A stretch of DNA of 64,000 bases, taken from positions 12,178,001 to 12,242,000 of the forward strand of contig JALIGW010000013.1 of assembly GCA_023053685.1 (NCBI GenBank), written 5' to 3'. This stretch comes from Diadophis punctatus similis. Lineage: Eukaryota; Chordata; Lepidosauria; Squamata; Dipsadidae. The notes under the pieces were generated by a model that was not told where the DNA came from, ran no database searches, and saw nothing but the letters and a program-made list of their open reading frames with translations. Positions 23,648-33,706 of this stretch are shown one piece after another (position 1 is the first letter of the stretch; each line of letters begins with the position of its first letter). A program made the position numbers and the translations under genes.

Positions 23648-24455
23648 CTATGATAAGAGGCAACAATTAGTTATGACAATATGACTTCAAAATATAAAAG
23701 TATTACTTATTCAGAGTAAAGCAAGTATTGTCTGCCTTTTCATTTCAAAATAGCATAAATAGGTAACCCCAAGTTCCAAGAAATCTAACCAGCTATTGTT
23801 CACTTCTGCAAAACTGATCCTTAAGTTCCATAGCAGCAGCCAATCACTCAGCCAGCTTCAAAGAGAATAAATCAATTACAGACACACAGATCTATTGTCA
23901 CAATAATTTTATCTATATATGTGTACATATGCATGTGCACGCATGCATACACACATAGACAGACACACACAGACACTTTAGAGTATCAGCAATTGCCCAC
24001 TTGCCCCTTTTGTACTTATAAGGTTTCTTTGTGTTTACCCAAGGCATTGGCTTCAAATTATTTCATTTCCACCATCTACTTCCCCACATTGGATGATGCT
24101 AGTAAAACCAAGTGGACAGACTGTGTGCACCAAACTGTTTCAATGAACGACCTATCATAGCCACACAAAGAAAAACTGATATCAAGCATCAGTAACGTAG
24201 GATTCCTACTAAAATAAGGCATGTCCTTGCCAGGATATCCCAAGTTTCTTTCAGGTTTGTTTAAATTTGATTCTGCAAGATAAATTATGAAAATTAGAAA
24301 ACTAAAGAAAAGACTGATAGTTCTCTTTGAGTCATTAGCTTCTCAGGAGCAATTGCATTAAGCAGCCTTTTAACTATTTTCAGAATCTCAAAATCTTTTA
24401 GCAGCTTCCTCTACTGAAAGAAAGAATTCAACCATGCCAAAAAATAATTAATTTG

Positions 24456-24457
<2 letters not shown>
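23648..24457. other. Intron 3, nothing recognised
   Basis: A short tandem tca/cac run near 23930-23970 is the only low-complexity stretch. No gene or transposon end is seen. Confidence 0.45.

Positions 24458-24491
<34 letters not shown>
24458..24491. repeat. (AC)n microsatellite, about 17 units
   Basis: A pure dinucleotide run in intron 3. Confidence 0.95.
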
Positions 24492-24493
<2 letters not shown>

Positions 24494-24903
24494 GTATGGG
24501 TTTAGCTGCATAAAATTAATATATTGTGAATTATTGTGTACAGTATGTTTAAGGAATGCTAGACATAATGTACCAAAAATAATTAAAATAAAGCCAACAT
24601 TATTTAAGAGACTGAAGGAATGTATAATCAATTAATCAATATACATTAACTTAAAAATAGAGCAGGAAGATAAGTTTAACATAAAAAAAGAAAAATATAC
24701 TTTGACAGTCTAAGACCTTTCCATAAAAAGTCATTTTGGGAAACTAAAATAATTGCTATTCATTTTATTTTCATAACAAGAAGATTTCATTACAGTATTA
24801 TAGAACATAAGGGAACACAATACATTTCCATAAAAACCATGATCCAACTGGTACTGCAGGGAACAAGGCTTTGCAAAGCAATGACATTAGTACAAATGAT
24901 GTA

Positions 24904-25736
24904 CAGGGAGTCCTTGGACTACAACCCTAATTGGGACTGTAGCTTCCATTGTTAAGCAAAGTGGTCAGTAAGCAAAACATCATGTAACCACACCACCTAG
25001 CAGTAATGGCAGTTTGGCAGTCCTGGTTGCAATCATTAGGCAAGAACCACATAATCTTTGGGCAAGGACCTCTTGCTACTCCTACTCTGCCCAAACTGAT
25101 GTTGCTTTGAATCTCTCCACCAGCCTATCTCTCCCCACCCCCCCAATCATCACAGCCCTTTGGCCACCATGCATTCTACCACCTACTCCTACCCCTGACC
25201 TTCACTGTCTTCCTCCTTCCACTTTCAGGTGCTAAACAAGGACACAGTGCCAGTGAGTACAGCAGGGCAGAGAAGCCTCATCTGCTAAAGGGAGCTCAAT
25301 AGGCTATTGCTGCTTGTGCCAACAGTGGAAGTTGGAAGTCCTATACCTGCCCTGCCATCCTGCCTTCTCTACGTCCCATTACCTCCTTCCTAGGTAGGCC
25401 CAGCTCTGGAAGTTCTGCTGTGCTGAAGTGGCAATGGTAGCAAGAGTAGGTGGCAGAGTACAGGGTGGCCCAAAGGGTAGATATAGGGTGAGGAGATAGG
25501 CGGGTGGAGGAACTGAAGCAGAAGCAGTTCGTGCAAGGGTAGAGAATAAGAACATGGGACGTTGCAACTGGTTGTAAATGTAGGTCAGCTGCCAAGTACC
25601 CAAATATCGATGGTATGACTGCCAGAGTGCTGCAACAGCCAGAACTTTGAGGACGGATCGTAAATCTCATGCGTTCAGCAATATCATAACTTTGAATGGT
25701 CACTGAACAAATGGACCTAACTCAAAGATTACCCAT
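24904..25736. mobile_element. CAGGTAGTCCTCGACTTA-family DNA transposon, diverged
   Basis: Left end CAGGGAGTCCTTGGACTACA preceded by TA; right end gaatggtcactgaacaaatg...caaagattaccca. Internal family phrases are present (ggacgttgcaactggttgta, gtcagctgccaagtacc). No gene; the minus frame at 25341-25703 has no known motif. Confidence 0.6.
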
Positions 25737-25800
25737 TCTCTCTTGTTAAAAGGAGTCAAAGGGGCCAAAGGGGCCTTCACAAAGTTCCCAGAGTTGTCTA

Positions 25801-26283
25801 TGTTAGGACTCTGTCCAATCAGTTGGGTTGGCAATATATAAACCAACAATGTATGTCTGTAGGTTTAACTGCGTTGATGTATGTAACTTTAACTGTATGA
25901 TATTTCTGATTGGTTGATTGCGTTGCAGGTTGCCATAAGAGGGAGCTAGAGATCATAGATTACTCTCTCTCTCTGACATGTTTTCTTCGACATTCTGTTC
26001 TCTGTTGTAACTAAGCTGTGTTTATACCTTGATATCTTTGTTTAATGTGCATGACAAAGGCAATTGGTAAGAAGGCTTAGTAATTGGATATTCTTTGTAC
26101 TGTTATTCTGACTATTACGTGTATGACCTGGACTGTTTATTGGATTGTTCTATTTCTTAAAGTAAACTTTAACTCAAGTTAGTATATCTGTGTGTGGCTG
26201 AATAATTATTCATAACTACTCTCATAAATGTTTCCATGTGCATATCCTTGTTATTCAAGGGTTACTTTGCACATACCCTAACA
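25801..26283. mobile_element. Solo LTR, TGTTAGG...CCTAACA, TSD gtcta
   Basis: Starts TGTTAGGACT, ends ACCCTAACA, and is flanked by a perfect 5-bp duplication gtcta (25796-25800, 26284-26288). A TATA-like caatatataaacc lies near 25832. It is a single 483-bp LTR with no internal retroviral or gag-pol sequence, so it arose by recombination between two LTRs. The TGTTAGG end is typical of copia-like LTRs, but the family cannot be fixed here. Confidence 0.85.
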
Positions 26284-26429
26284 GTCTATATATGCTTCCA
26301 CAAACAACACTTCAGTTCTGCAACAACAAAAGGGAATGTGAATCCTTTTAGAAGCCAGGCTGCTTTAAAGCTTCAAGAGAGATGCTTCATTTTGCTAATG
26401 GTTTGGTAAATTGTTTGCACACCCTAGAT

Positions 26430-26791
26430 CAGTGGTTCCCAACCTGTGGTACGTGTACCACTAGTGGTACGCGAGGGCCTTCCAGGTGGTACGCGAACAC
26501 TTTCGGGGTCATGAACGATTTTTAGTTAGTTATTTTTTACTTCACAAAAATGTTTACTGCCTAACACAAGATAATCTGGCAACGATTTGCAACTGTTGCC
26601 ACACGCCACCCATCTGGTCCCAGCGGCCCGAGAATCCAGTTGCTGGATGCGCGGGGCCAAAAAAGGAACGGTACAATTATGGAAATAAAGTGATATCTGA
26701 TCGAATTTAGTTTCTCTGGAACCAGGTGGTACGCGGCGACTGTACGGGACCTCCAAGTGGTACTCGATCACAAAAAGTTTGGGAACCACTG
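26430..26791. mobile_element. Non-autonomous hAT, 362 bp, beside exon 3
   Basis: Ends CAGTGGTTCCCAACCTGTGG and AAGTTTGGGAACCACTG; perfect 8-bp duplication ccctagat (26422-26429, 26792-26799). The interior repeats ggtacgcg-type motifs (gtggtacgcgagggc, aggtggtacgcga, aggtggtacgcggcg), a subterminal repeat array. The duplication begins 20 bases into intron 3. Confidence 0.93.
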
Positions 26792-26818
26792 CCCTAGATA
26801 GAAAGTTTGTTCCTTTAC

Positions 26819-26886
26819 CTGTGAGTAAAGTTTTCTGTAGAGCTCTGAAAATACAGCAGCATGTTCTTCTCTTCCTTGGCGCACAA
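26819..26886 (-). CDS. TUBGCP3: TUBGCP3 coding exon 3 (residues 63-84)
   Basis: The acceptor TATTACAG is followed by TTGTGCGCC, and the donor is CAG|GTAAAG. It encodes VRQGREEHAAVFSELYRKLY then SQ, against human [22 protein letters not shown], so this exon is more diverged than exon 2 but clearly the same. A 362-bp hAT copy sits just downstream: its target duplication starts about 20 bases into the intron. Confidence 0.95.
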
Positions 26887-27345
26887 CTGTAATAGAGAAA
26901 GGCATTTTAGGGGCAGTTTGGGAAGCAAATCGTGTTTTACTCAGTGTTGATACAAGAAGCACTTTGAAGGCAAATGACATTGCTATCGGGTATTTTATTG
27001 CTATATAGATTTCTGCTGGTTTATATTACAAAGTTGGCTTACAACAATTCCTATTACATCGTAACTTGTTTTTTTTTAATCTCAATATTGTTTCATATGT
27101 AGAAAATCTACATTTTGTATTAAGTTGTATTAAGAAGCAAATTCATGCATCTATTCATTCTTCACATACAACATCCTTTTACTTAATATTATATAAGTGA
27201 TCTAAGGGCTAGGAAAAGGTTTTTCTGCATAAAGATGATTATTTTTTCACACGAGTTGCCTCGCTTACATAAAAATGCAAGATAATGTGTAAATGAATGG
27301 GAAAACACAAATCCTTGTTATGCTAGATTTTACTTGCCTCTATTG

Positions 27346-27564
27346 CACGGGTCCTGGGCCACAGCCCACTACTGGGTCGCAACCCATTCAGAACTGGGCC
27401 GCACCATCAGTGGGTGAGCGTGCGTGCACGTGCAGTCCCACTCACAAGAGCAGCGACGCTCACATAAATGAAGCTGTGCCCACGTGCGTGCCAGCCCCTC
27501 ATACAAAACCATCCCCTCTCCTCCCCGCAACAGGCCGCCAACACAGAAAGGTTGGGGGACGCTG
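27346..27564. mobile_element. hAT-like relic, 219 bp, TSD (c/t)tctattg
   Basis: Left end CACGGGTCCTGGGCCAC and right end AGGTTGGGGGACGCTG are diverged hAT-type ends (CAGnGGTCCCCAACC pattern). Flanks ctctattg (27338-27345) and ttctattg (27565-27572) agree at 7 of 8 bases. Confidence 0.7.
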
Positions 27565-27776
27565 TTCTATTGTATCCTCTGTGGTACTGATTTGAAGAAT
27601 CAGATTTCCAAAAATATAAATTTCCAAAAAGAAAATGCAGACATTGCTTCTTCGCCAAGATTAAGAGTCATTGTGAATACACTCCTCCTAATTCCAACAC
27701 GTTCATCTGACATTGCTCAAGATAAATCCAAAAATATTTCCATGCCAGGGCTTAAAGTAAGGGAATGGTTCTAAGG

Positions 27777-28282
27777 CTGTGATGGCGAACCTATGGCACG
27801 CAGGCCACAGGTGGCACGTGGAGCCATATCTGAGGGCATGCGAGGTGTTGCCTTATGTCAGCTCCAGCGCGCATGTGTGCGCTGGTCAGCTGATTTTTGG
27901 CCTTTTTGAAGCCTCCTGAAGCCTGGGGAGAGCGAAAAATGGCCCAACGGGCCTACTGGAAGTTCGGAAACAAACTTCAAGAAAGCCTCCAAAGGCTGGG
28001 GAGGGCAAAAAATGGCCCAACGGGCCTACTGGAAGTTTGTTTCTGAACTTCCGGTAGGCCTGTTGGGCCATTTTTTGCCATCCACAGGCTTCAGAGGCTT
28101 TCCTGAAGCCTGGGGAAGCGAAAAATGACCCAACGGGCCTACTGGAAGTCCAGAGGCTTCAGTGAGGCCTGCGCGCATGCGTGAGGTGGGCAGCATGGAG
28201 GGGGGTCGTGCGCGCATGCGCGGGGGGAGGGCACTGCATTATGGGTGTGGGCATCCGAGCAAAAAAAGTTTCGCCATCACTG
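27777..28282. mobile_element. Non-autonomous hAT (CAGTGATGGCGAACC family), copy C, inverted
   Basis: Ends CTGTGATGGCGAACCT and TTTCGCCATCACTG, 8-bp duplication ttctaagg on both sides (27769-27776, 28283-28290). Orientation is opposite to copies A and B. The interior has a near-perfect 34-bp inverted pair (28004-28037 and 28046-28079) around an 8-base loop, plus further copies of the ggcctactggaagtt motif. Confidence 0.9.
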
Positions 28283-29190
28283 TTCTAAGGTATACAATTA
28301 TGAATACTATATACCCATGTAATGCTTGGTTTTTCTTTTTCTGAAAACTTTGTACCTATCTATATGCAAGAATAGATACTAGCTATATAAATCAAACACA
28401 ATTTGATGTCATACAAGAGTCATAGCTCACAAACTATGTTTTCTTAAACGCCTCCCACAATCACATTTGTAAGATGGGTAATTTGATAGATTTACAGACA
28501 GACTGATAGACATGTAGATAAAAGGTAACCCAAGCATCAAGCAATTGCATTGTCTCCAATAAAACAATCTTACCCTTGGAACATGCATTTTTAAAAAATT
28601 TCTATTAAATACTCTATGTGGGCCAATACAAATTATGGCCAGAAACAGTTGCTGCAAAAATAAAAAGACAACATCTCAGTTATATACAAAATAATCGAGA
28701 AAATGATATGTTAAACTATTCTACTTCTTCTGATTTATAAAATTAATCGATGTTATCGTTTGTGTTCAGGATTATGCACAATGCATCTGGAAGATCAGAT
28801 CATCCTCACTCATAAGGATGACATAAGGTGGATGTCATAAGATGGCAAAGCTGTCAAAAAGGTAACCTCTTCCTCTTAAAAGTTTCTTGTCTTGTCCATG
28901 GAAGGAATGAAGGGGCAAATCCCCATTTCCTGCTGCAAACCTGCTTTTTACACAGCATTTTGCAATTAAAAAATGGTTCACCTTATTATTCTGCAGAGAA
29001 AACAGTGGACTATATAGGATGAAAGAGGATCATTGCTCCCTACTTCACTTCTCACAACCAGTAAGTGCATAATAGTCAAAGGCTACCCTTCCAAAGTGCA
29101 AGTACAGTATTTTGACAACATCCATCTTTGTGAAATAACAGGATGGCCACAGCAGAAAATTTCCTGCATCAGCAATCTATAAAGGAAATG
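28283..29190. other. Intron 2, nothing recognised
   Basis: A+T-rich intronic DNA downstream of the hAT copy; no repeat end or exon on either strand. Confidence 0.45.
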
Positions 29191-29306
29191 GGAACTTGAA
29201 AGAGAAAGAGACAGAGAAAGAGAAGGAGGAGGGAGAGGGAAAGAGAGAAGGGGGAGAAGGAGAAGGAGAAGGAGGAGAAGGAAAAGGAAAAGGAGAAGGA
29301 AAAAAC
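29191..29306. repeat. Purine tract (GA/GGA-rich)
   Basis: About 115 bases of almost pure A/G on the plus strand, built of gaaagag, ggagaag and gaaaagg units. Purine tracts of this length can form triplex structures; that is general knowledge, not shown here. Confidence 0.9.
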
Positions 29307-29399
29307 ACTATATTTGAGGACTTAAATATCTGAGTAAAGATACTTTAGAATTGTTTTATGTTCTTAAAGGGGAAGCCATGGGGAGGAAGGATAACTGCT

Positions 29400-30083
29400 C
29401 GCAACACAAGTAGTCAAAATACGACCACTTGTTAAGCAACTGTTCAAAATTATGCCGCCACTGAATGAGGGTAACTAGTTCGTGAAGTTGCAGCTGTGGC
29501 AGTGACCCTGTAGTTATGTGATCATGCAATTACAATGTTGCAGTGAGCTGAGGTTACATGATTGCCATTTGTCACCTTCCCTGCTGGCTTCCCATAAAGT
29601 CAATGGGGAAGCCAGGAGGGAAGGTTGCAGTTGCTCCTGTAAATCAATCTTGTCACTTTTTCTCCTGAGGAGCTACAAGATCCAGGACAGGGATCTCGTA
29701 CTCTACAGTACGCTCAATAACCTGAGCTCCCACCGACCCGCTTGCACTTATCCTCTCTGGTGCCTGCTTGCATCTTTTGCAGGCCTGCCAGTGGCCCTCA
29801 CTGTTCCACCTGTACCTTCACTGACCTGACTGTGCTCTCCAGTGCCCACCCACAAAAGGCCCTTACTGGCCTGCATGCATTCCCTAGCGCCCACCCACAG
29901 CACCCACCCACCCCACGCTCCTTACTCCTACCTCTTAACTGTTAGATGGTGCTGGAGTTAAGATGGCAACTAGGACTGCTAGGATTGCCTTTGCTAAGCA
30001 ATGTGGTAACTTGACGTTGTGCTTTATGACATTATCACTTAATGACAGTGATCCCAGTCCCAATTGCTGTTGTAACCTGTATA
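29400..30083. mobile_element. CAGGTAGTCCTCGACTTA-family DNA transposon, diverged
   Basis: Family phrases are present throughout (taagcaactgttcaaaatta, gatcatgcaattacaatgtt, gatggcaactaggactgcta, ttgctaagcaatgtggtaac, cacttaatgacagtgatccc). The outer ends are decayed, so the boundaries are approximate. It lies just before the SPIN composite. Confidence 0.55.
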
Positions 30084-30337
30084 TATGCCATGCCATTAAA
30101 AAGCTTGAAAAAGAAAGGGGTGAGGCAAAAACTCAGATTTAGAATCCTAGACTCCATTAAAGTCTATAAGTTTGTCTAACAGTTATCTAAAAGTCTGGCT
30201 AAAGTTTGTAATTTCTTTTAATTGTTGCTAGCCACCTGGAGTCACTGAGTTGGGCCATTAAGCATATAAGTTTATTTTGTTGTTGTTAGTTAAATCTACT
30301 CTAAATTCCCTCAAGTTCAGCTGGGCTTACTTTAAAG
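30084..30337. other. Short LINE 3' relic and host flank of the SPIN insertion
   Basis: Near 30230-30290 a LINE-type ending (gccacctggagtcactgag, then gggccattaagcatataag) is visible. The last 8 bases, ctttaaag (30330-30337), are the left target-site duplication of the following element. Confidence 0.55.
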
Positions 30338-30599
30338 CAGTGGTTCCCAACCTGGGGGTCGCGACCCCTTTGGGGGTCGAATGACCATTTTCCAGGGGTC
30401 GCCTAACACCATTGGAAAAGAGAAAATTCCCACCGTGTTAGGAACCGAACACTGTAGTAGACCTCCAGACCATTAGAGGACGGTGTTAGCCGCCTCTCTT
30501 TCTCTTTCTCTCTCACTTCCTGACCTTCCCCAACACTTTTGTCGTATGAGAAAGCGGAGAGAAGAGCTAAACCTTGTCTCAGCTTCACATCAGGGTCTT

Positions 30600-31103
30600 G
30601 TGCACGAGATCTCGGACAGCCCTTTTTTTTTTAATCCTCCTCCTCCTCCTTTTCCGGGAGCGGAATTAAATCCATCCGCCCCTTAGTTGCGCGCGCCTAC
30701 CCCAGAGTGCCCGAGGGAGGGGAAATGGGCGTGGCCAAAGGCATGGAAGAGAAACGTACAGAAACTTTATTAAGAGACTTTGACCAACTCAGCGCTGGGC
30801 GCTTTTATTTTTCCGCTTTGCACGCGCAGACACGCCCCCTCCTCCCCCTGTCGTCAGGCTTGCACTGGATTGGAACATTCCTCCACAACTTTTGTCGGGC
30901 GGGCTCGAAATCAACAAGCGACAGCCGAGGCGTCGCTCTTGTTCCTTTTTTTTTTTTGCAGAAGGCCTCCTTCCCCCCTCCTCCCCGGCCACTACTGGCG
31001 GGAGGAGGAGGAGGAGGAGGCTTCGCGCGTGCAGCCCCGGCTCCCTCCTTCACTCCACCCCATTGTAGGATCGATCCCCAGGGCAGGGCAGGGCCGGTGT
31101 AAG
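30600..31103 (+). promoter_or_regulatory. Probable REPS1 promoter-derived CpG-rich cargo
   Basis: CpG-dense DNA directly upstream of the captured REPS1 exon, with runs such as gttgcgcgcgcctacccc. It is inferred to be the REPS1 promoter/5' UTR because it adjoins exon 1 in the natural order. Its activity is unknown. Short high-GC frames on both strands here are by-products of composition. Confidence 0.55.
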
Positions 31104-31188
31104 ATGGAGGGTTTAATGCTGAGTGAAACGGAGCAGCGCTATTACTGTGACCTCTTCGCCTACTGAGACACGGAGAGCACCAAGAAAG
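31104..31188 (+). pseudogene. REPS1: REPS1 first coding exon, captured and broken
   Basis: From the ATG at 31104 the frame reads MEGLMLSETEQRYYCDLFAY, a stop (TGA, 31164-31166), then DTESTKK. This is the N-terminus of REPS1 (RALBP1-associated Eps-domain protein 1; human [20 protein letters not shown], then CDIESTKK), where the stop replaces Cys (TGC to TGA). The exon should end AAAG and continue into a GTGAGC-like donor; here AAAG is followed by GGAGCTGAGG, as if the T of GT had been lost. CpG-rich DNA on both sides fits REPS1 promoter (about 30600-31103) and intron 1 start. It lies within SPIN ends, antisense to TUBGCP3. It is a partial copy, not a working gene. Identification is from remembered family sequence, so confirm by alignment. 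Confidence 0.85.
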
Positions 31189-31982
31189 GGAGCTGAGGCC
31201 GCGCTCGCACACGCGAAGCCGCCACCCGCCTCCTCCTCCTCCTTGCGTGAGAGTGAGGAGCAGCGAGGCCGAAGAGAGAGAGGGGGGGTGGGGGCGCAAA
31301 GCAAAAGTGGCTGGCTTTGGCAAAGCTGAAGGCAGACGGTGGCACCGTCCCTCCCCCGCTCTCTCTCTGAGGAGGCAGCAGCAGTCGAGGTTTCCTCGCT
31401 GCAAGGGACATAGCGGTTGCGAGGGTGATGGTTTTAAAATGCCTTTCATCCGTGGAAATGAGCTTGGCCAAAGTACAGTAATTTAGGCGGGGGGGGAACC
31501 TAGCTCCTACGGAGATCGTAGGAGGGGGAGGCGAGGGAAAATTAGCCGCCTGCGGAGGTGACACTTTTAAAAGACAGCCAGCCAACTTTCCTTCACGTGG
31601 GAGCAGGTAAACGAAGGAATCCCGAGGGTAGAAGAAGGAAAGAAAGGAGGTGGATTGAATCGGTAGGAGGATGAATGCCGGTGGGGGGAGAACCGAGAAG
31701 CTTCCAGGGGGGTGTTTGTTGAGGGGGGAGGAAATAAAGCTTGAGAGGAGCAGGAAATCAAGAGAGGATGGAAGGCAAAGGGCAGAAAAATGGTTGTAAT
31801 AAAATGTTGAATAGAGGAAATGGGCTTATTATATGAAGAGAGATGAAAAAGGAACCTAGGATTTGTGGATCAGAGAACTTGGATTAGGGATAATGAAGAA
31901 AAAGTGTACAGGTAGTCTGATCTCCCCCTCTTTCTCTTCTCCGCTCTTGGAAGGGCCCGAAAGGGGGGCGGCTGGCAGCGGG

Positions 31983-31983
<1 letters not shown>

Positions 31984-32023
<40 letters not shown>
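31984..32023. repeat. (GT)n microsatellite within SPIN cargo
   Basis: About 19 GT units, in the region taken to be REPS1 intron 1. Confidence 0.95.
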
Positions 32024-32198
32024 GGAGGCGAGATTTGCGAGGCAAGTAGCCGCCAAGCCAGCCCGAGCTCCCTCCGCGTCCCTCGCGCGATCCCAGGTTT
32101 GATCATAGAGTGGGGAAAGTGGAAGGGGTGGGGCGGTGGCGGAGGGCTTGGAAATGTGTGTCGTATGTGTGAATGGAGGGAGGGGATGGGGAGAAGCC

Positions 32199-32430
32199 GC
32201 GGGCGGAAGAAAGGAACGAAGTAAGGAGAAGGATGGAAAGAGAAGGAAGGAAGGATGAGAAGGGAAGAAAGGATGGGTGGGTGAGTGGAAAGGGAAGGAT
32301 GGATGGATGGATGGAAAGGAAAGAAGGAAGGCAAAGCATGGAAAGAGAAGGAAGGATGGGAAGGGAAGGAAGGATTGGTGGGTGGGTGGAAAGGGAAGGA
32401 TGGATGGATGGGAAGGAAGGAAGGAAATTT
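32199..32430. repeat. GGAA/GGAT-rich purine repeats within SPIN cargo
   Basis: Degenerate ggaa, ggat and gggt units (aaggaaggatgagaag, ggatggatggatgg, aaggaaggaagg) fill the right end of the cargo up to the SPIN 3' sequence. Three irregular blocks repeat: tggaaagagaaggaagga then tgggtgggt then ggatggatgg. It is low complexity with no gene. Confidence 0.85.
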
Positions 32431-32697
32431 CATTTATTTGTAATTAGAAATAAATATTTTACAATATATAATTACATATTGTTTTTGTGATTAATCACTA
32501 TGCTTTAATTATGTTCAATTTGTAACAATGAAAATACATCCCGCATATTAGATATTTACATTACAATTCATAACAGTAGCAAAATTAGAGTTATGAAGTG
32601 GCAACGAAAATAATTTTATGGTTGGGGGTCACCACAACATGAGGAACTATATTAAGGGGTCGCGGCATTAGAAAGGTTGGGAACCACTGCTTTAAAG

Positions 32698-33252
32698 GAA
32701 TTGCATGCCAGTCTCTTAATACTTGTTATCCCCTTACTCATTATTTATAGTTGCTTAAGTTAGAATCTCTGCTGCATCTCAGATCTTTTTGTGTGTAATT
32801 GACAATAGTCATGCAAATACTATCTGAGCCAGACAATCCACCCGATGCCCTCAGAGGTTGATACCATGATGGGAGCAGCAAAGAAAGTATAGAACTCTGA
32901 GACTTATCGGGAGTGCATCAAATCTAGAATCTTGCTATGATTGTCATTTCATATTTTCTTCACTACAGTAGTTATACAAATCTACGTGATGTTAAAAAAG
33001 AATTGAAAAAGTGCATAAATCCATTCGTTCTGCATTATGTCTTTTCTGTATTAATTTCAGCTAACAGTGATATGTTTAAATTCATATGAACATCCACTAA
33101 ATTTTACTTATGTTTTATAAAAATTACTGGATTAATAATATAGCACTGATAAGTAATAAAGTGAATCTAATCAAGTACAATTTATTAGCAGTACGAACTT
33201 TATCGAAAATAAATCTAAATACCATTAAAAAGTAAATTCAAAATAAACTTAC
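32698..33252. other. Intron 2 next to exon 2, nothing recognised
   Basis: A+T-rich intronic DNA between the SPIN composite and exon 2. Confidence 0.5.
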
Positions 33253-33360
33253 ATTCTTTTTTAATTTTTTCTGCCACAAGAAATTCATCTCTCTCAACTG
33301 TAGGGGCAAAGTTGCTTCCAATGACTCGCACTGCATATTGAAACTGCTGAGCTACATCAG
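33253..33360 (-). CDS. TUBGCP3: TUBGCP3 coding exon 2 (residues 27-61)
   Basis: The acceptor TTTCAG precedes CTGATGTAGC, and the exon ends GAAT|GTAAGT. The protein [20 protein letters not shown] continues to [15 protein letters not shown] and is nearly identical to the human segment. It lies in the N-terminal helical part of GCP3. Codon 62 is split and becomes Phe when joined to exon 3, where human has Leu. Confidence 0.97.
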
Positions 33361-33706
33361 CTGAAATGAAATCATAGTTAGATTGCAAATATTTCATTGT
33401 ATTTGTTTATTTAATCATTTGTTTCCTACCTTTCCCTCAAGGAGTTCATGAAAAGGCATGTTTTTTCCACCCATATTATCTTCCAAACAAACTTTGAACT
33501 TAGGTCAAATTGATAATGAACAACTCAATGCTGTCCAAAAAGATTCATCACTGAACAGATATTGAATTTAGATTTTTCAAGACTTGGAAACCATGACATC
33601 ACATATATTAGTAAACTGATAGAAAGAAGTCTCTTAAAAACAAAATAATAAGCAGCATGAATGGATAAAGTGTGCTCCTATACAGTCAAGAATGTTTGAT
33701 CTAAAT

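Larger units (their letters stand above)
30338..32689. mobile_element. Composite SPIN-type hAT transposon carrying REPS1 5'-end DNA
   Basis: Left end CAGTGGTTCCCAACCTGGGG with the SPIN subterminal cctttgggggtcgaatgacc and aggggtcgcctaac. Right end from about 32426 is the SPIN 3' sequence (gaaatttcatttatttgtaa, gattaatcactatgctttaa, ttatggttgggggtcaccac, ggggtcgcggcattagaaag), closing with AGGTTGGGAACCACTG. The 8-bp duplication ctttaaag is perfect (30330-30337, 32690-32697), so the whole 2352 bp appears to have inserted as one unit. SPIN (Space Invaders) is a hAT known for horizontal spread among tetrapods. Between the ends, from about 30480 to 32425, is GC-rich host-like DNA with REPS1 exon 1. 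No transposase frame. Confidence 0.9.

Noticed and set aside
31104..31188. Functional REPS1 gene at this location
   Set aside because: Only exon 1 is present, it has an in-frame stop and broken donor, and it lies between transposon ends with target duplications.
30805..31449. Minus-strand open frame of 214 codons in the SPIN cargo
   Set aside because: Pro/Ser/Arg-rich translation typical of CpG-island DNA; the meaningful frame is the plus-strand REPS1 exon.
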